Shown piece after piece: positions 53,773-62,882 of a stretch of DNA of 64,000 bases (positions are counted from its first letter, which is position 1; each line of letters opens with the position of its first letter). The notes below the pieces were generated by a model that had not been told where the DNA came from, did not search any database, and saw only the letters and a program-made list of their open reading frames with translations. Position numbers and translations under genes: made by a program. The DNA comes from Phycisphaerae bacterium (lineage in GTDB: Bacteria > Planctomycetota > Phycisphaerae > UBA1845 > CAIVHJ01): positions 1-64,000 of the forward strand of contig JAJVHX010000008.1 of the NCBI GenBank assembly GCA_022072405.1. Reading direction: 5' to 3'.

Positions 53773-55437
53773 TTATTTGATCTCCACGGTCAATCGGGCG
53801 AGCCGTTCGCTCAGTTCATCATCATCCGCGTGAAGATTGTATCTGGTCGCCAGCACCACCACACTGAAGCGTGACGCCGACTCGAAACCGATCAGACTGC
53901 GGGGTGAATAATGCCGTTGAATCAGCGTATTATCCACCAGCAGGCCTTTCTCCGCCAAGGTCACCAGATGGGTAGAATCGGATGTATAAATGAGTTGATA
54001 AACGTGATCGAGAAACGGGCTGGTCGGTTGGGGCACGCCGTCGCGGATCACGCGCTGGCCTTGTTCGGTGCCGGCGATGTAGGCGTAGTGCTGTGAGTCG
54101 GGGCTGAAGACCACCCCCAGATCGGCGATGTGTCGCACTGGACGATTTTCCTGACCATCAACCACGACCAGGGCGTGTCCCTTGAATTCCGCAAGAAAGG
54201 CCAGTCGTTTGGAGTCGGGACTGAATACCGGCTGGCGGACGCGGTCATAGGTTTTGCTGATCTGGCCGTCCACCATGATGGCCGGTGTGGCGTTAGGACC
54301 GGTGGTGATGCGGCAGGCGACCCGCTGATAGTCCGGGCTGAGCACCACTGATTTGAATTCAATATAGCGATAGGGACCGTAGGTCTGGTCACCAAAGATC
54401 AGCAGCGCCCGTCCCTGGACGGCGTCGTTACTTTCCTCCTCCGCCACAAAGCAGACCCGCTGGCTGTCCGGGGTGAAAAAAATGCTGTCGCGCTCGACAC
54501 TGCCATACGGGCCATACTCCTTCCGATCGGTGATGACGAACAGCGCGTTCGATTCGGCGGTGGCTTTGCGGGCGATGAAGGCGAAATGCTGGCCGTCCGG
54601 GCTGAGCGTCAGTGAATTGAGATCGGCATCCTGATACGGGCCGAGCGTCTGGTCGTGGTAATGGCAGAAGAAGGCCGTTCGTTGATCCCCGTCCGGATCA
54701 ATGGTCATGTAGGCGACGCGGTCACCGGAGGGGCTGAAGCGGATCGGGCCGACCTGATAATGCAGGCCGAGCGGCTGGCCGTCCACGATCATCCGAACTT
54801 TGCGGATCACCCCGCGCTGCTCATCACGCACCTGCTCGTTTTGCGCAAAACCGAAATGCCGGGCATCGGCGCTGAAACCGACCGTCTCGCGGATCAGGTT
54901 CTGGCCGGCGTCGGGCAGCGGAAAAATTTTAGGCTGATCGACCGCTCCGGTGACGATCACCAGTTGGCGATCCTGCTCGGCGATAAAGGCCATGGCCTGC
55001 CGATCGGGAGTGGAGACCAACGGGGCCAGATCGGATCGAAACTCTTCATAGGGCGGGCTTTTTTTGCCGTTGGCGACAATGTGCCAGTTCAATCCATCCC
55101 GACCCACGTAGGAATAATATTGCTCGTCACGGGTAAAGAAATTTCTCCAGTCCTCATGGTCAAACCAGGGGCGGATCTCGTCGAAAATCGGTCCGCTCTG
55201 GCCGTCGATCACCAGTTTCCAGCGTTCACCATCCGCCTCGAGCCAGGCTTGTCGTCGGCCGGTCTGCCCCAGCGCCCGCAACTGGTCGGCTGGTAATTCA
55301 CTGAACGGGACAATCGATTCCTGCAGGGAGAGTGTCGTACTTATCGCCGGGGGAGCTGTTTCCTGGGCCGCTGCCCGCCCGACAGCCAGCGCCAGCACCA
55401 TTAAGCCATAGCTTAATCGCCATTTTTGATCACTCAT
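53773..55437 (-). CDS. Secreted TolB/PD40-like beta-propeller protein
   Basis: The 554-residue protein has a signal peptide (about 1-24, ending AAA). It has a series of PD40-type repeats with the core xLSPDxxxxAFxA (e.g., SLTLSPDGQHFAFIARKA, FSPDSKRLAFLAEFKG, VVFSPDSQHYAYIAGTE) that make a propeller. GAGGAG lies 7 nt before the ATG at 55437. It resembles TolB-type propellers without the N-terminal TolB domain. Role unknown. Confidence 0.82.
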   Translation of the reverse strand: MSDQKWRLSYGLMVLALAVGRAAAQETAPPAISTTLSLQESIVPFSELPADQLRALGQTGRRQAWLEADGERWKLVIDGQSGPIFDEIRPWFDHEDWRNFFTRDEQYYSYVGRDGLNWHIVANGKKSPPYEEFRSDLAPLVSTPDRQAMAFIAEQDRQLVIVTGAVDQPKIFPLPDAGQNLIRETVGFSADARHFGFAQNEQVRDEQRGVIRKVRMIVDGQPLGLHYQVGPIRFSPSGDRVAYMTIDPDGDQRTAFFCHYHDQTLGPYQDADLNSLTLSPDGQHFAFIARKATAESNALFVITDRKEYGPYGSVERDSIFFTPDSQRVCFVAEEESNDAVQGRALLIFGDQTYGPYRYIEFKSVVLSPDYQRVACRITTGPNATPAIMVDGQISKTYDRVRQPVFSPDSKRLAFLAEFKGHALVVVDGQENRPVRHIADLGVVFSPDSQHYAYIAGTEQGQRVIRDGVPQPTSPFLDHVYQLIYTSDSTHLVTLAEKGLLVDNTLIQRHYSPRSLIGFESASRFSVVVLATRYNLHADDDELSERLARLTVEIK

Positions 55438-55534
55438 GATCACGCTCCTCGTAAATAATATAGAGCTGTGCGACGATGCTCCATCAGACGCCGTCCACCG
55501 GCGACGGTTCCAGGATTATTTCAACCGTTTACTC

Positions 55535-57103
55535 TCACACTCGTACATTGGGTTTCGGCAGGTCGGTCATCTCACGGGCCAGCAGCAGCGGCCCGACGGT
55601 TTTTTCGACGGCATCGAGTATTTCACCGCTCTTGATCAGTTTGCGGATGGCTTCGATATCGGGGTGCAGCACGCGATCCTCTACCAGTCTGGGAACGTGA
55701 CGACGAATTACCTCATAGGCAGCCTGGGTGCCTTTTCCTGGTTTGCGGCCGCCGTGGAATTCATAGGCCTGGGCGGCGCACATCATTTCGATCGCCAGCA
55801 CGGTGCGGACGTTGCGCAGAATTTCGTTACACTTGCGCACGGCGATCGGCCCCATGCTGACATGATCTTCCTGGTCGGCGGAAACGCTGATCGAATCGAC
55901 ACTGGCGGGATGTGACAGAACCTTGTTCTCGCTGACCAGCGCGGCGGCGGTATATTGCGCCACCATCAAACCGCTGTTGACCCCCTTGCCCTCCACCAGA
56001 AAATCAGGCAGGCCCGACAGCACCGGGTTGAGCAGCCGGTTGGTGTGGCGTTCGGAGAGATTGGCCACTTCGCTCAGGGCGATGCAGAGGAAATCGATGA
56101 CCATACCGATCCCCTGACCATGAAAATTCCCTGCGGCGAAATATTTGCCCTCGTCACCGAAAAAGAGCGGATTATCCGCTCCGGAGTTCATCTCGATGTT
56201 GACGATCCGACGGACATGTTCGAGCGTGTCCAGGCTGGGGCCGAGGATCTGCGGCGTGCAGCGCATACTGTAGCCGTCCTGCACCTTGCCGGTCTTGTTC
56301 GCAATGATTTCACTGCCGGCGATCATTTTCAACAGGTTGCGGGCGACTGCATTCTGGCCGGGGTAGGGGCGGATGCGATGCACGAGAGGATCATAGGCGG
56401 ATTCCACCGCCCGTAAACCATCCAGGGCCATGGCACTGGCGATCATTGCGTTTTTCAAAATTCGTTCACTGTCATAAACCAGCAGGGCCGATCCGGCGGT
56501 CATCATCTGCGACCCGTTGATCAGCCCCAGCCCTTCTTTATAGGTCAGCTCGATCGGTTTGATGCCGGCGCGTTTCATGGCTTCACCGCCCGGCAGCAGT
56601 TCCCCGCGATACCAGGCCTGTCCTTCACCAATCGCCACCTCCGCAAACTGGGACAACGGAGAGAGATCTCCGCTGGTGCCCAGCGAACCTTTTTCAAAGA
56701 TCAGCGGGATGACGCCGCCATTGAGCATCTCCACGACCGTGTCAATCAGCAGCAGCCGGACACCGGAAACGCCCTTGGCCAGGGTGTTACAGCGGCAGAG
56801 CATGGCTGCACGAACCACATCGGGCGGGAAGGGGTTGCCCGTGCCGGCGGAGTGGCTGTAAACGATCTTGCGCTGCAGTTCGGCGCTTTGTTCCGGCGAG
56901 ATGCGGATACGGGCGAATTCACCGATGCCGGTCGTCACCCCATAAATGGCGGTGCCGGCGGCGATGGCTTTTTCGATGACGTCGCGGGATTTCTGCATCT
57001 GCTCGCGGGCCGCAGGTGCCACACTCACAGAGGACAATTGACGGGCAACCAGGCAGATTTGTTCAATCGATAATGAATTACCATCCAATATTACAGCTTG
57101 CAT
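55535..57103 (-). CDS. hutH: Histidine ammonia-lyase family protein (HutH-like), TSG cofactor motif
   Basis: The 522-residue protein belongs to the MIO-dependent aromatic amino acid lyases. Signatures are YGVTTGIGEFA, QRKIVYSHSAG, GSLGTSGDLSPLSQ, INGSQMM, QDGYSMRCTPQILGP and GNFHGQ. The Ser-His in YSHSAG matches the histidine-type, not the phenylalanine-type, selectivity position. The cofactor triad is Thr-Ser-Gly in place of the common Ala-Ser-Gly; TSG is known to form MIO in some related aminomutases. Histidine deamination is the favoured role, with tyrosine-type lyase or aminomutase as alternatives. hutU is absent and hutI lies 12.5 kb away. Confidence 0.8.
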   Translation of the reverse strand: MQAVILDGNSLSIEQICLVARQLSSVSVAPAAREQMQKSRDVIEKAIAAGTAIYGVTTGIGEFARIRISPEQSAELQRKIVYSHSAGTGNPFPPDVVRAAMLCRCNTLAKGVSGVRLLLIDTVVEMLNGGVIPLIFEKGSLGTSGDLSPLSQFAEVAIGEGQAWYRGELLPGGEAMKRAGIKPIELTYKEGLGLINGSQMMTAGSALLVYDSERILKNAMIASAMALDGLRAVESAYDPLVHRIRPYPGQNAVARNLLKMIAGSEIIANKTGKVQDGYSMRCTPQILGPSLDTLEHVRRIVNIEMNSGADNPLFFGDEGKYFAAGNFHGQGIGMVIDFLCIALSEVANLSERHTNRLLNPVLSGLPDFLVEGKGVNSGLMVAQYTAAALVSENKVLSHPASVDSISVSADQEDHVSMGPIAVRKCNEILRNVRTVLAIEMMCAAQAYEFHGGRKPGKGTQAAYEVIRRHVPRLVEDRVLHPDIEAIRKLIKSGEILDAVEKTVGPLLLAREMTDLPKPNVRV

Positions 57104-57292
57104 GGAACCGCTCTCCTTGGTGGACGATGTCGATGCGGATCGGTCTCGATCGGCCGATCCGATGGCGGGCGTACCAGACGGTTATTATACCACTGGCAGC
57201 ATTATTTCGCATCAATGGCTGCTCCTATCGGACGAATCCTGCCCCGCTCTAGCCAGCCAAATTGACCCCCGGCGACAACCGATAAGCAGATT

Positions 57293-58441
57293 ATGCAGGT
57301 GGTGGAAGCTTTGCAGGTGGCCCGGGCGCTGGATCGCTTCGGCCGGCTCAGTTATGAGTTGCAGCCGCTGCGACAATATGCGCTGCTCGATCATGAGGCG
57401 GCGGCGGGGGCGCGTGATGGGGCGGTACGAATCCTCGGCCGCCTGGAAGAAATACTGCCGCTCTATCGAGGTGAGTCGCTGACCAGTCGGCGCCTGCTGG
57501 TGCCCTTCACCGGTGGCCAGGGTGATGCACTACAGTTGCTCAGTTGCCTGGTTGAACTCATCCGCCAGGAACCGACCGCGACCATTGTTGTCAGTTGCCC
57601 TCCGCTGCATCATGACTTGCTGAATACGCTGCTCGAGCATCTCCAGCAAGCTGCGGAATTTTTCCCGCGAGGAGTAGATCCATCACGGACCGTTCAGATA
57701 CAATCCTATCCACCGCCGGCGAGCGAACTGAAGAATTATGCTTACTTTGCCAGCCTCGAATATATCCAGCAGTTCGGACATGATCCCAACTATCTGCGCC
57801 ATGAGCAGGGCTTGAGCAATCTGGAGGTCTTCGCCCGCTGCCTGCATACTCCGCTACCCCCGACTGCGCTCCACTGGCAGTTGCCAAGCGAATTATTGAC
57901 CGCCTGGAATATCGGCACCGCCCGTCAGCCGCGCGTGGGTCTGGCGCTCAGCCGCGCCGGCCACATGCGTAACTACCCGATTGATCTGGCACTGACTCTG
58001 GTGCAGGAACTGGTGCAGCAGCAGATCGCTGTAGTCCTGCTCGGTCGTGCTGCCGAAGTGGGCCGACCGTTGCCCCACGCCCCGCCCTGGGTGATCAATC
58101 TGCTGGATCGTCTCCCTGACAGCCTAGCATTGGCGGCAGTGATCAGTCAGCTCGATGCCCTGATCTGTCCCGATTCCTTCTTCATGCATCTGGGGGGAGT
58201 GTTGCGGGTGCCGACGGTGGCGCTCTTTACCGCTTCGCCCGCCGGTGTCGCGGGAGGATATCCCACGGTGCTGCCGCTCTATAGCCACGCTTCCTGCAGC
58301 CCGTGTGGTGCAGCGCGCGATCGCTGCCCCGCCGGTCATAATCACTGCGTAGTGCATCATTCCGCCGACTTGCAGCCGGCACGCATCGTCCAGCATCTCA
58401 CCCGTCTGATCACGGCCTGCACGGGTACGGGTAACCAGTAA
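57293..58441 (+). CDS. Glycosyltransferase family 9-like protein
   Basis: The 382-residue protein resembles heptosyltransferase-type GT-B enzymes: LLVPFTGGQGDALQLLSCL at the start of the fold, RVGLALSRAGHMRNYPI, and an acceptor/donor-side motif with LDALICPDSFFMHLGGVLRVPTVALF. The first 70 residues are an extra helical segment. A Cys cluster near the end (SCSPCGAARDRCPAGHNHCV) recalls a metal or disulfide site found in this family. The sugar and acceptor are unknown. It is divergent from the hutH-like gene. The start ATG at 57293 has only a weak ribosome site. Confidence 0.8.
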   Translation: MQVVEALQVARALDRFGRLSYELQPLRQYALLDHEAAAGARDGAVRILGRLEEILPLYRGESLTSRRLLVPFTGGQGDALQLLSCLVELIRQEPTATIVVSCPPLHHDLLNTLLEHLQQAAEFFPRGVDPSRTVQIQSYPPPASELKNYAYFASLEYIQQFGHDPNYLRHEQGLSNLEVFARCLHTPLPPTALHWQLPSELLTAWNIGTARQPRVGLALSRAGHMRNYPIDLALTLVQELVQQQIAVVLLGRAAEVGRPLPHAPPWVINLLDRLPDSLALAAVISQLDALICPDSFFMHLGGVLRVPTVALFTASPAGVAGGYPTVLPLYSHASCSPCGAARDRCPAGHNHCVVHHSADLQPARIVQHLTRLITACTGTGNQ

Positions 58442-58470
58442 AACAACATTAGGTGTTCTGAATTACAAGA

Positions 58471-58515
58471 GGGTGAAAACCGTACCCTTACGGGCGAGGC
58501 ACGGTCAGGCAATAG
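58471..58515 (+). repeat. Partial copy of the dispersed element
   Basis: GAAAACCGTACCCTTACGG and a following GCACGG block repeat the GC-rich centre of the element, without outer ends. Confidence 0.5.
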
Positions 58516-58532
58516 CAGTATCCATTTGCGAT

Positions 58533-58619
58533 TACTGGTCTAAATTGAGAGATATGCTCATTTTCAGAACCAAAACCGCTCCCTTACGGTAGCGGCTCTG
58601 TATTACCGACCAGTACCCA
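58533..58619 (+). repeat. Dispersed ~90-bp element, copy C
   Basis: TTACTGGTCTAAATT at the left, AACCGCTCCCTTACGGTAGC in the centre and GACCAGTACCC at the right match copy A in order. It occupies most of the 313-bp gap before the helicase gene. Confidence 0.75.
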
Positions 58620-58754
58620 TTTACGCTCCCCGCTGGCGTTACGAGCCAAAAAGCGGTAGAATGACTGTTTCGAGTATTGGCTTGGGTTCCGCGGATTGTT
58701 GCCCGCCGGATGATTCAATATTCAGGTTCTTTTGCCCCGCAAGATATAGCTGCT

Positions 58755-60047
58755 ATGAAACCACAAACGCAAATTCCCGCCGCCTTCGCCGAATTAGGAA
58801 TCACCACGGATCTACTCAAGGGCTTGCATAAGGCGGGTTTTGAAACACCCACGGATATTCAACGGGCGTTGATTCCTCTGGTGCTGCAGGGTCGGGATGT
58901 ACTGGGTCAGGCCCGTACCGGCACCGGTAAGACAGCGGCCTTCGGGCTGCCGATACTGCAACTGCTCGAGGAGCAGGTGCCCGTGCAAGCCCTGGTGCTG
59001 GTGCCCACGCGCGAGCTGGCGGCCCAGGTGGCGGCTGAACTCCGCCGCTTCGCCGAGTTTACCCCTTTGAACATCACGCCCCTTTACGGCGGCCAATCGA
59101 TTAAAGCTCAGGTCAAACTGCTGGAAAAACGTACTCAGCTGGTGGTGGCAACTCCGGGACGGGCTCTCGATCTGATCGACCGGAAGATCATCACTCTGGA
59201 ACGGGTGCAATATGCCGTGCTCGACGAAGTGGATCGCATGCTCGATATCGGTTTTATCGACGATATCCGCAAGCTGCTGGGGCGAATCACCCACGCCCAT
59301 CAGACCATCTTCGTCTCCGCCACCCTCAGTCCCGAAGTGAAGAAATTGGCCACCCAATTCATGCGTGATCCGGTGGAAGCCAACGTCTCGCAGGATGAAC
59401 TGACTGTGGAGCGCATCGACCAGCTTTATTGCACCGTCGAACCCTGGGATAAGTTTCATTTGCTCAAAATCATCCTGGCAACCGAACAGCCGCGGCTGGC
59501 GATTGTTTTCACCAATACCAAGCATCAGGCCCGCAAGCTGGCCAAAAAACTGTTTGAAGCCGGTGTCAACGTCAAGGAAATTCACGGCGACCTGGTGCAG
59601 CGGAAACGCGAAAAGGTGATGGAACGGTTCCGCCGTCACCAGATTCAGGTGCTGGTCGCTACGGATCTGGCCGCTCGAGGCATCGATGTGCATAATATCT
59701 CCCACATCATCAACTATGATCTGCCCGAAGATAAGGAGATTTACGTCCATCGCATCGGACGGACCGCCCGCATGGGCGCCTTCGGCAAAGCGATCAGCTT
59801 CGTCACCCGGGAGCAGGGCGAGTTGCTCACCCAGATCGAAAAATTGATTGATAAGGAAATTCCGGCGGTGAAATTTGAGGGTTTCACACCCAGCGCCCCG
59901 CCGCGCCGCGATGAGCCGGTCATGTCGGCGACTCCGTCGGTTTCACGAATGGACACGCCTTTATTCGGCGCGGCTGCCGAAGGAAACCCCTCCGCCCCAC
60001 CCAGAACCCTGGGCAGTAAATTCCGCCCCGCCCGCAGACGGCGGTAG
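58755..60047 (+). CDS. DEAD-box ATP-dependent RNA helicase
   Basis: The 430-residue protein has all main SF2 motifs: Q motif (FETPTDIQRALIP), motif I (ARTGTGKTAAF), Ia (VPTRELAAQV), II as DEVD (VLDEVDRMLDIGF) rather than DEAD, III (SATLS), IV (IVFTNTKHQ), V (LVATDLAARGID) and VI (HRIGRTARMG). The C-terminal tail is short, with Pro-rich and Arg-rich parts. It is of the RhlE/RhlB type and probably acts in mRNA or ribosome metabolism. The start ATG at 58755 fits the family; ATG 58710 is possible. Copies C and D of the dispersed element flank it. Confidence 0.92.
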   Translation: MKPQTQIPAAFAELGITTDLLKGLHKAGFETPTDIQRALIPLVLQGRDVLGQARTGTGKTAAFGLPILQLLEEQVPVQALVLVPTRELAAQVAAELRRFAEFTPLNITPLYGGQSIKAQVKLLEKRTQLVVATPGRALDLIDRKIITLERVQYAVLDEVDRMLDIGFIDDIRKLLGRITHAHQTIFVSATLSPEVKKLATQFMRDPVEANVSQDELTVERIDQLYCTVEPWDKFHLLKIILATEQPRLAIVFTNTKHQARKLAKKLFEAGVNVKEIHGDLVQRKREKVMERFRRHQIQVLVATDLAARGIDVHNISHIINYDLPEDKEIYVHRIGRTARMGAFGKAISFVTREQGELLTQIEKLIDKEIPAVKFEGFTPSAPPRRDEPVMSATPSVSRMDTPLFGAAAEGNPSAPPRTLGSKFRPARRRR

Positions 60048-60055
60048 TATTGCGC

Positions 60056-60144
60056 AGTACTGGTAAAGATTCACCGAGCCGCGACCGTAAGGGAGCGGTT
60101 TTCACATGGTTTGTTTGAATTTTAGTTTAAACTTTACCAGTACC
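60056..60144 (-). repeat. Dispersed ~90-bp element, copy D (reverse orientation)
   Basis: AGTACTGGTAAAGATTCACC at the left through TTTAGTTTAAACTTTACCAG at the right is almost the reverse complement of copy A, with only a handful of differences. It starts 8 bp after the helicase stop codon. Confidence 0.85.
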
Positions 60145-60182
60145 TATTACGCAACTGGTGTTTACCCATAATAATTTGAGCT

Positions 60183-60248
60183 GGTTTCAAAATCACCAGT
60201 TGAGTCTTCGCGCGGACTAAAGCCCGCGGCGCATTGAATTTTGAAACC
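60183..60248. repeat. Second inverted-repeat element, 66 bp
   Basis: GGTTTCAAAAT (60183-60193) and ATTTTGAAACC (60238-60248) are perfect 11-bp inverted ends. The interior has the palindrome-like CGCGGACTAAAGCCCGCGG. It lies between the dispersed element copy D and the stop codon of the GT39-like gene. Confidence 0.7.
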
Positions 60249-60252
60249 ACAT

Positions 60253-62169
60253 CTATTGATCGTCCGATGGTCCGGCGGTCAGTCGGGGTTGAACTTCGAA
60301 CAGGGGTCGCAGTTCAGCGTGGTAGCGGTCGAAAAGCGGGATGAGGATTTCAGGCAGTTGTGCTCGGGCGTGGTTGTAATGTTCGCGGGCCTGGGGCAGG
60401 CGGCCGGCTTTGGCGTGGATGATGGCGACGGCTGATTCGATATCGACCAGTCGTTCCGGAGCATCAGGCAAGGCCTGTTGTAGAGTCTCGTAAAGGGCCA
60501 GCAAACCCTCGTCGGCGGTGGGGAAACGTTCGCGACTGACCAGCACGAAAAACTGATCGAGGGTATACATCTCGAACAGTCCGTCTGAACGGCTGACCAT
60601 CCGGGCTTGCAATTGCTGCACAGCGAAATCCGCCGGATACCACGCCACCAGTCCCACGCGGCAGTCCCGCCGCTGGCCGATCGGCTGCCCCTGGTTATAC
60701 AAAGCCTGCTGATGGCGATTCAGATCCAACAGGTGATCAACGGTCGGCAGGTAATGAGGATTGAAACGAAAGACCACGCCGCGTTCCCACAGTGAAGGCA
60801 CCATGGCGAAAACAATATCCTGCTGCGGATCGAAATTTTTCTGGATGATCCGAGCCGCTCCGCGCCAATCCTCCTTCGGTGGTATCCAGCCTGCAGTGCT
60901 GAAATTAATCTGGGAGAAGAGGGATGCCGTCAGGACACAGCCGATGAGCAATGGCTGCAGCCGAGGCGTGAAGGACGGCCAGCGTTTCGCCAGATAGGCT
61001 GATCCCCGCTGCCCAGCCGCCATCGTCAGTATTACCATCACCGGTATCGGATAGGCGAGGTAAACGCTTTTCGGTGCAAAGCTGTCTACCATCAGCGTAT
61101 AGACCACAACATGTAACGCGCTGCCGATCGCCAGCGGCATGAACAACAGGAGGCGGATTGGTTCAGCGGTCATATTGAAGTGCATATCATTTTTCAAGGA
61201 GCCGCAGGCTTCAACCGGCGCGTCGTTGAATGAGGTCGGCTTATCAGTGCGGGTATAGATTATCCAACCACCCGCCAACGCCAGCACGATTAGCGCCATG
61301 CCAAACGGCTGAGCAGCCGCATAGAGGCTGGCCAGCATTTCACCAGCCTGGTGCAGATTGGTAATCCAGTTCAGTCCCTGCACCGCATCATGGGTCAGCA
61401 TCGGATAATGCTTTTCCTGACGCAGAATATTTTCAAAAACATAAGCAAAGGGAATTAGCGCCGCTCCCAGTACCCCCAGCGCCCGGGCCGCCGGTTCGCA
61501 CCACAGTTGCTTCCAGAAGAAAGGACGCAATTTCCGGCGAGCGTGATAGAGCTGCACCAGACTCCAAACACCCCAGCCCGCAACAATCATCAAGGGTTCC
61601 AGTCCGCGCGTCTGCAGAAACAAGGCCGCAACCAGCCCGGCGATCAGCCAGTCCCGCCAGCGATTCATCCGCCAGGCACGCTGCAGAGCCAGCAGCATCA
61701 GCATCAGCAGAAACCAGAAAATGGCGTAGGGCCGGGCTTCACGACTGTAATGGATGCCGAAGGGCCACCACACCAACAACAGCGCCGCTGCCGCCGCCCA
61801 CCCGCGCGAAAGATACTGCCGCGCCACCAGCCAGGTGACTGGAATCAACAACGTGCCGAATAGACACGCCGGCAGCCGCGCCAGCGCATCCGACTGGCCG
61901 AACTGAAACACCAGGTAACCGATCCAGTAATCCAGCGGCGGCTGTTGCTGCATCGCTGCCAGGTACATCACTTCGCGCCACGACTGGGCATAGTAATAGG
62001 TAACCTGCCGGATCTCGTCGATCCACAGACTCAGTTCATCAATACTCGACCAGCGGATCAACCCCGCCAGCAGCGTCAGGAAGATGATCGCCAGCCAGTC
62101 ATAACGGCTCGACGGCTGTTGAGCCAATGGCCAAGTGATTGAAGTCAGGTCAGGGTTTGATGGCTTCAT
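60253..62169 (-). CDS. GT39-like polytopic glycosyltransferase
   Basis: The 638-residue membrane protein has about 10-11 predicted helices in the first 450 residues (DWLAIIFLTLLAGLIRWS; AAAAALLLVWWPFGIHYSREARPYAIFWFLLML). The first outer loop has a DE pair (SLWIDEIRQV) that in the ArnT/PMT family holds the active site; this matches. The C-terminal part (about 460-638) is soluble. It should transfer a sugar from a polyprenyl phosphate donor to an acceptor outside the membrane; the acceptor is unknown. Its ATG at 62169 is 5' of copy E of the repeat, which lies in its upstream region. Confidence 0.85.
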   Translation of the reverse strand: MKPSNPDLTSITWPLAQQPSSRYDWLAIIFLTLLAGLIRWSSIDELSLWIDEIRQVTYYYAQSWREVMYLAAMQQQPPLDYWIGYLVFQFGQSDALARLPACLFGTLLIPVTWLVARQYLSRGWAAAAALLLVWWPFGIHYSREARPYAIFWFLLMLMLLALQRAWRMNRWRDWLIAGLVAALFLQTRGLEPLMIVAGWGVWSLVQLYHARRKLRPFFWKQLWCEPAARALGVLGAALIPFAYVFENILRQEKHYPMLTHDAVQGLNWITNLHQAGEMLASLYAAAQPFGMALIVLALAGGWIIYTRTDKPTSFNDAPVEACGSLKNDMHFNMTAEPIRLLLFMPLAIGSALHVVVYTLMVDSFAPKSVYLAYPIPVMVILTMAAGQRGSAYLAKRWPSFTPRLQPLLIGCVLTASLFSQINFSTAGWIPPKEDWRGAARIIQKNFDPQQDIVFAMVPSLWERGVVFRFNPHYLPTVDHLLDLNRHQQALYNQGQPIGQRRDCRVGLVAWYPADFAVQQLQARMVSRSDGLFEMYTLDQFFVLVSRERFPTADEGLLALYETLQQALPDAPERLVDIESAVAIIHAKAGRLPQAREHYNHARAQLPEILIPLFDRYHAELRPLFEVQPRLTAGPSDDQ

Positions 62170-62270
62170 GGGGTTATCTCACCAGAATTTATCGAACAAC
62201 TTTTTGGCCAAGTTGCCCCAATAATCATGCCCAACGCTCATCGTCAACATCTTTTAATATCGGACTATCG

Positions 62271-62363
62271 CTGGTACTGGTTTGGTTTGTATCCAGTTCA
62301 TTGGCAACATCATGAAAATTGCTCCCTTACGGTCACGGCTCGGTAAGACGATACCCGTACCCA
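62271..62363 (+). repeat. Dispersed ~90-bp element, copy E
   Basis: CTGGTACTGG at the left, ATTGCTCCCTTACGGTCACG in the centre and CGATACCCGTACCC at the right repeat the A plan, with a more diverged left half. It lies between the GT39-like gene and the small lipoprotein gene. Confidence 0.75.
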
Positions 62364-62473
62364 TCCGATCGTGTGTTGCCGTAGTCATCGATCCCCGCCC
62401 GATCCATCTGAGGAATTAGTTGTGTCAGACCCTGCATAATCGGTTATTATGGATTGCAGAAGGAGTGCTGCTC

Positions 62474-62878
62474 GTGCCGGGTCAACAACAGGTAGTTGGA
62501 AAAAAGCTTATCCTATTCGCTATGTGTGGGATCGGGCTGCTGGCGGGTTGCGGTATTTCCGCACTCGCGGTGATTCCCACTCTGTTCAATACGCAGAGCC
62601 AGCTGGCTGGTTGCCCCACCGACTGGACCGATATCGGCAACACCGTCGAAATCACCTATGAAATTCTGGTCGATGGTCAGTGGCAGGCTCCTGAACCCCT
62701 GGAGGAGATCACCTGGAGTATCACCAGCGGAGATGCTCTTCTTTCCGCTACTGATGCCAACCCCATCACGGTGGAATTGACCCAGTCGGGCATCCTCACC
62801 ATTCGCGCCGACTATATCAGCACATCGCTAACCGCCAACCCCGCCACCTGCGATATCTTCACCCGCCAGCCGGAATGA
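62474..62878 (+). CDS. Small lipoprotein, unknown
   Basis: The 134-residue protein has an N-terminal hydrophobic segment with lipobox (LLAGC at about 23-27). The outer part is a beta-rich domain (VEITYEILVDGQWQAPEPLEEITWSI, ILTIRADYIST) of the Ig-like type. The GTG start at 62474 has AAGGAG 8 nt upstream and gives a proper lipoprotein signal, whereas the longer frame from 62420 does not. It is convergent with the PhzF gene, 4 bp apart. Confidence 0.75.
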   Translation: MPGQQQVVGKKLILFAMCGIGLLAGCGISALAVIPTLFNTQSQLAGCPTDWTDIGNTVEITYEILVDGQWQAPEPLEEITWSITSGDALLSATDANPITVELTQSGILTIRADYISTSLTANPATCDIFTRQPE

Positions 62879-62882
62879 AGTA

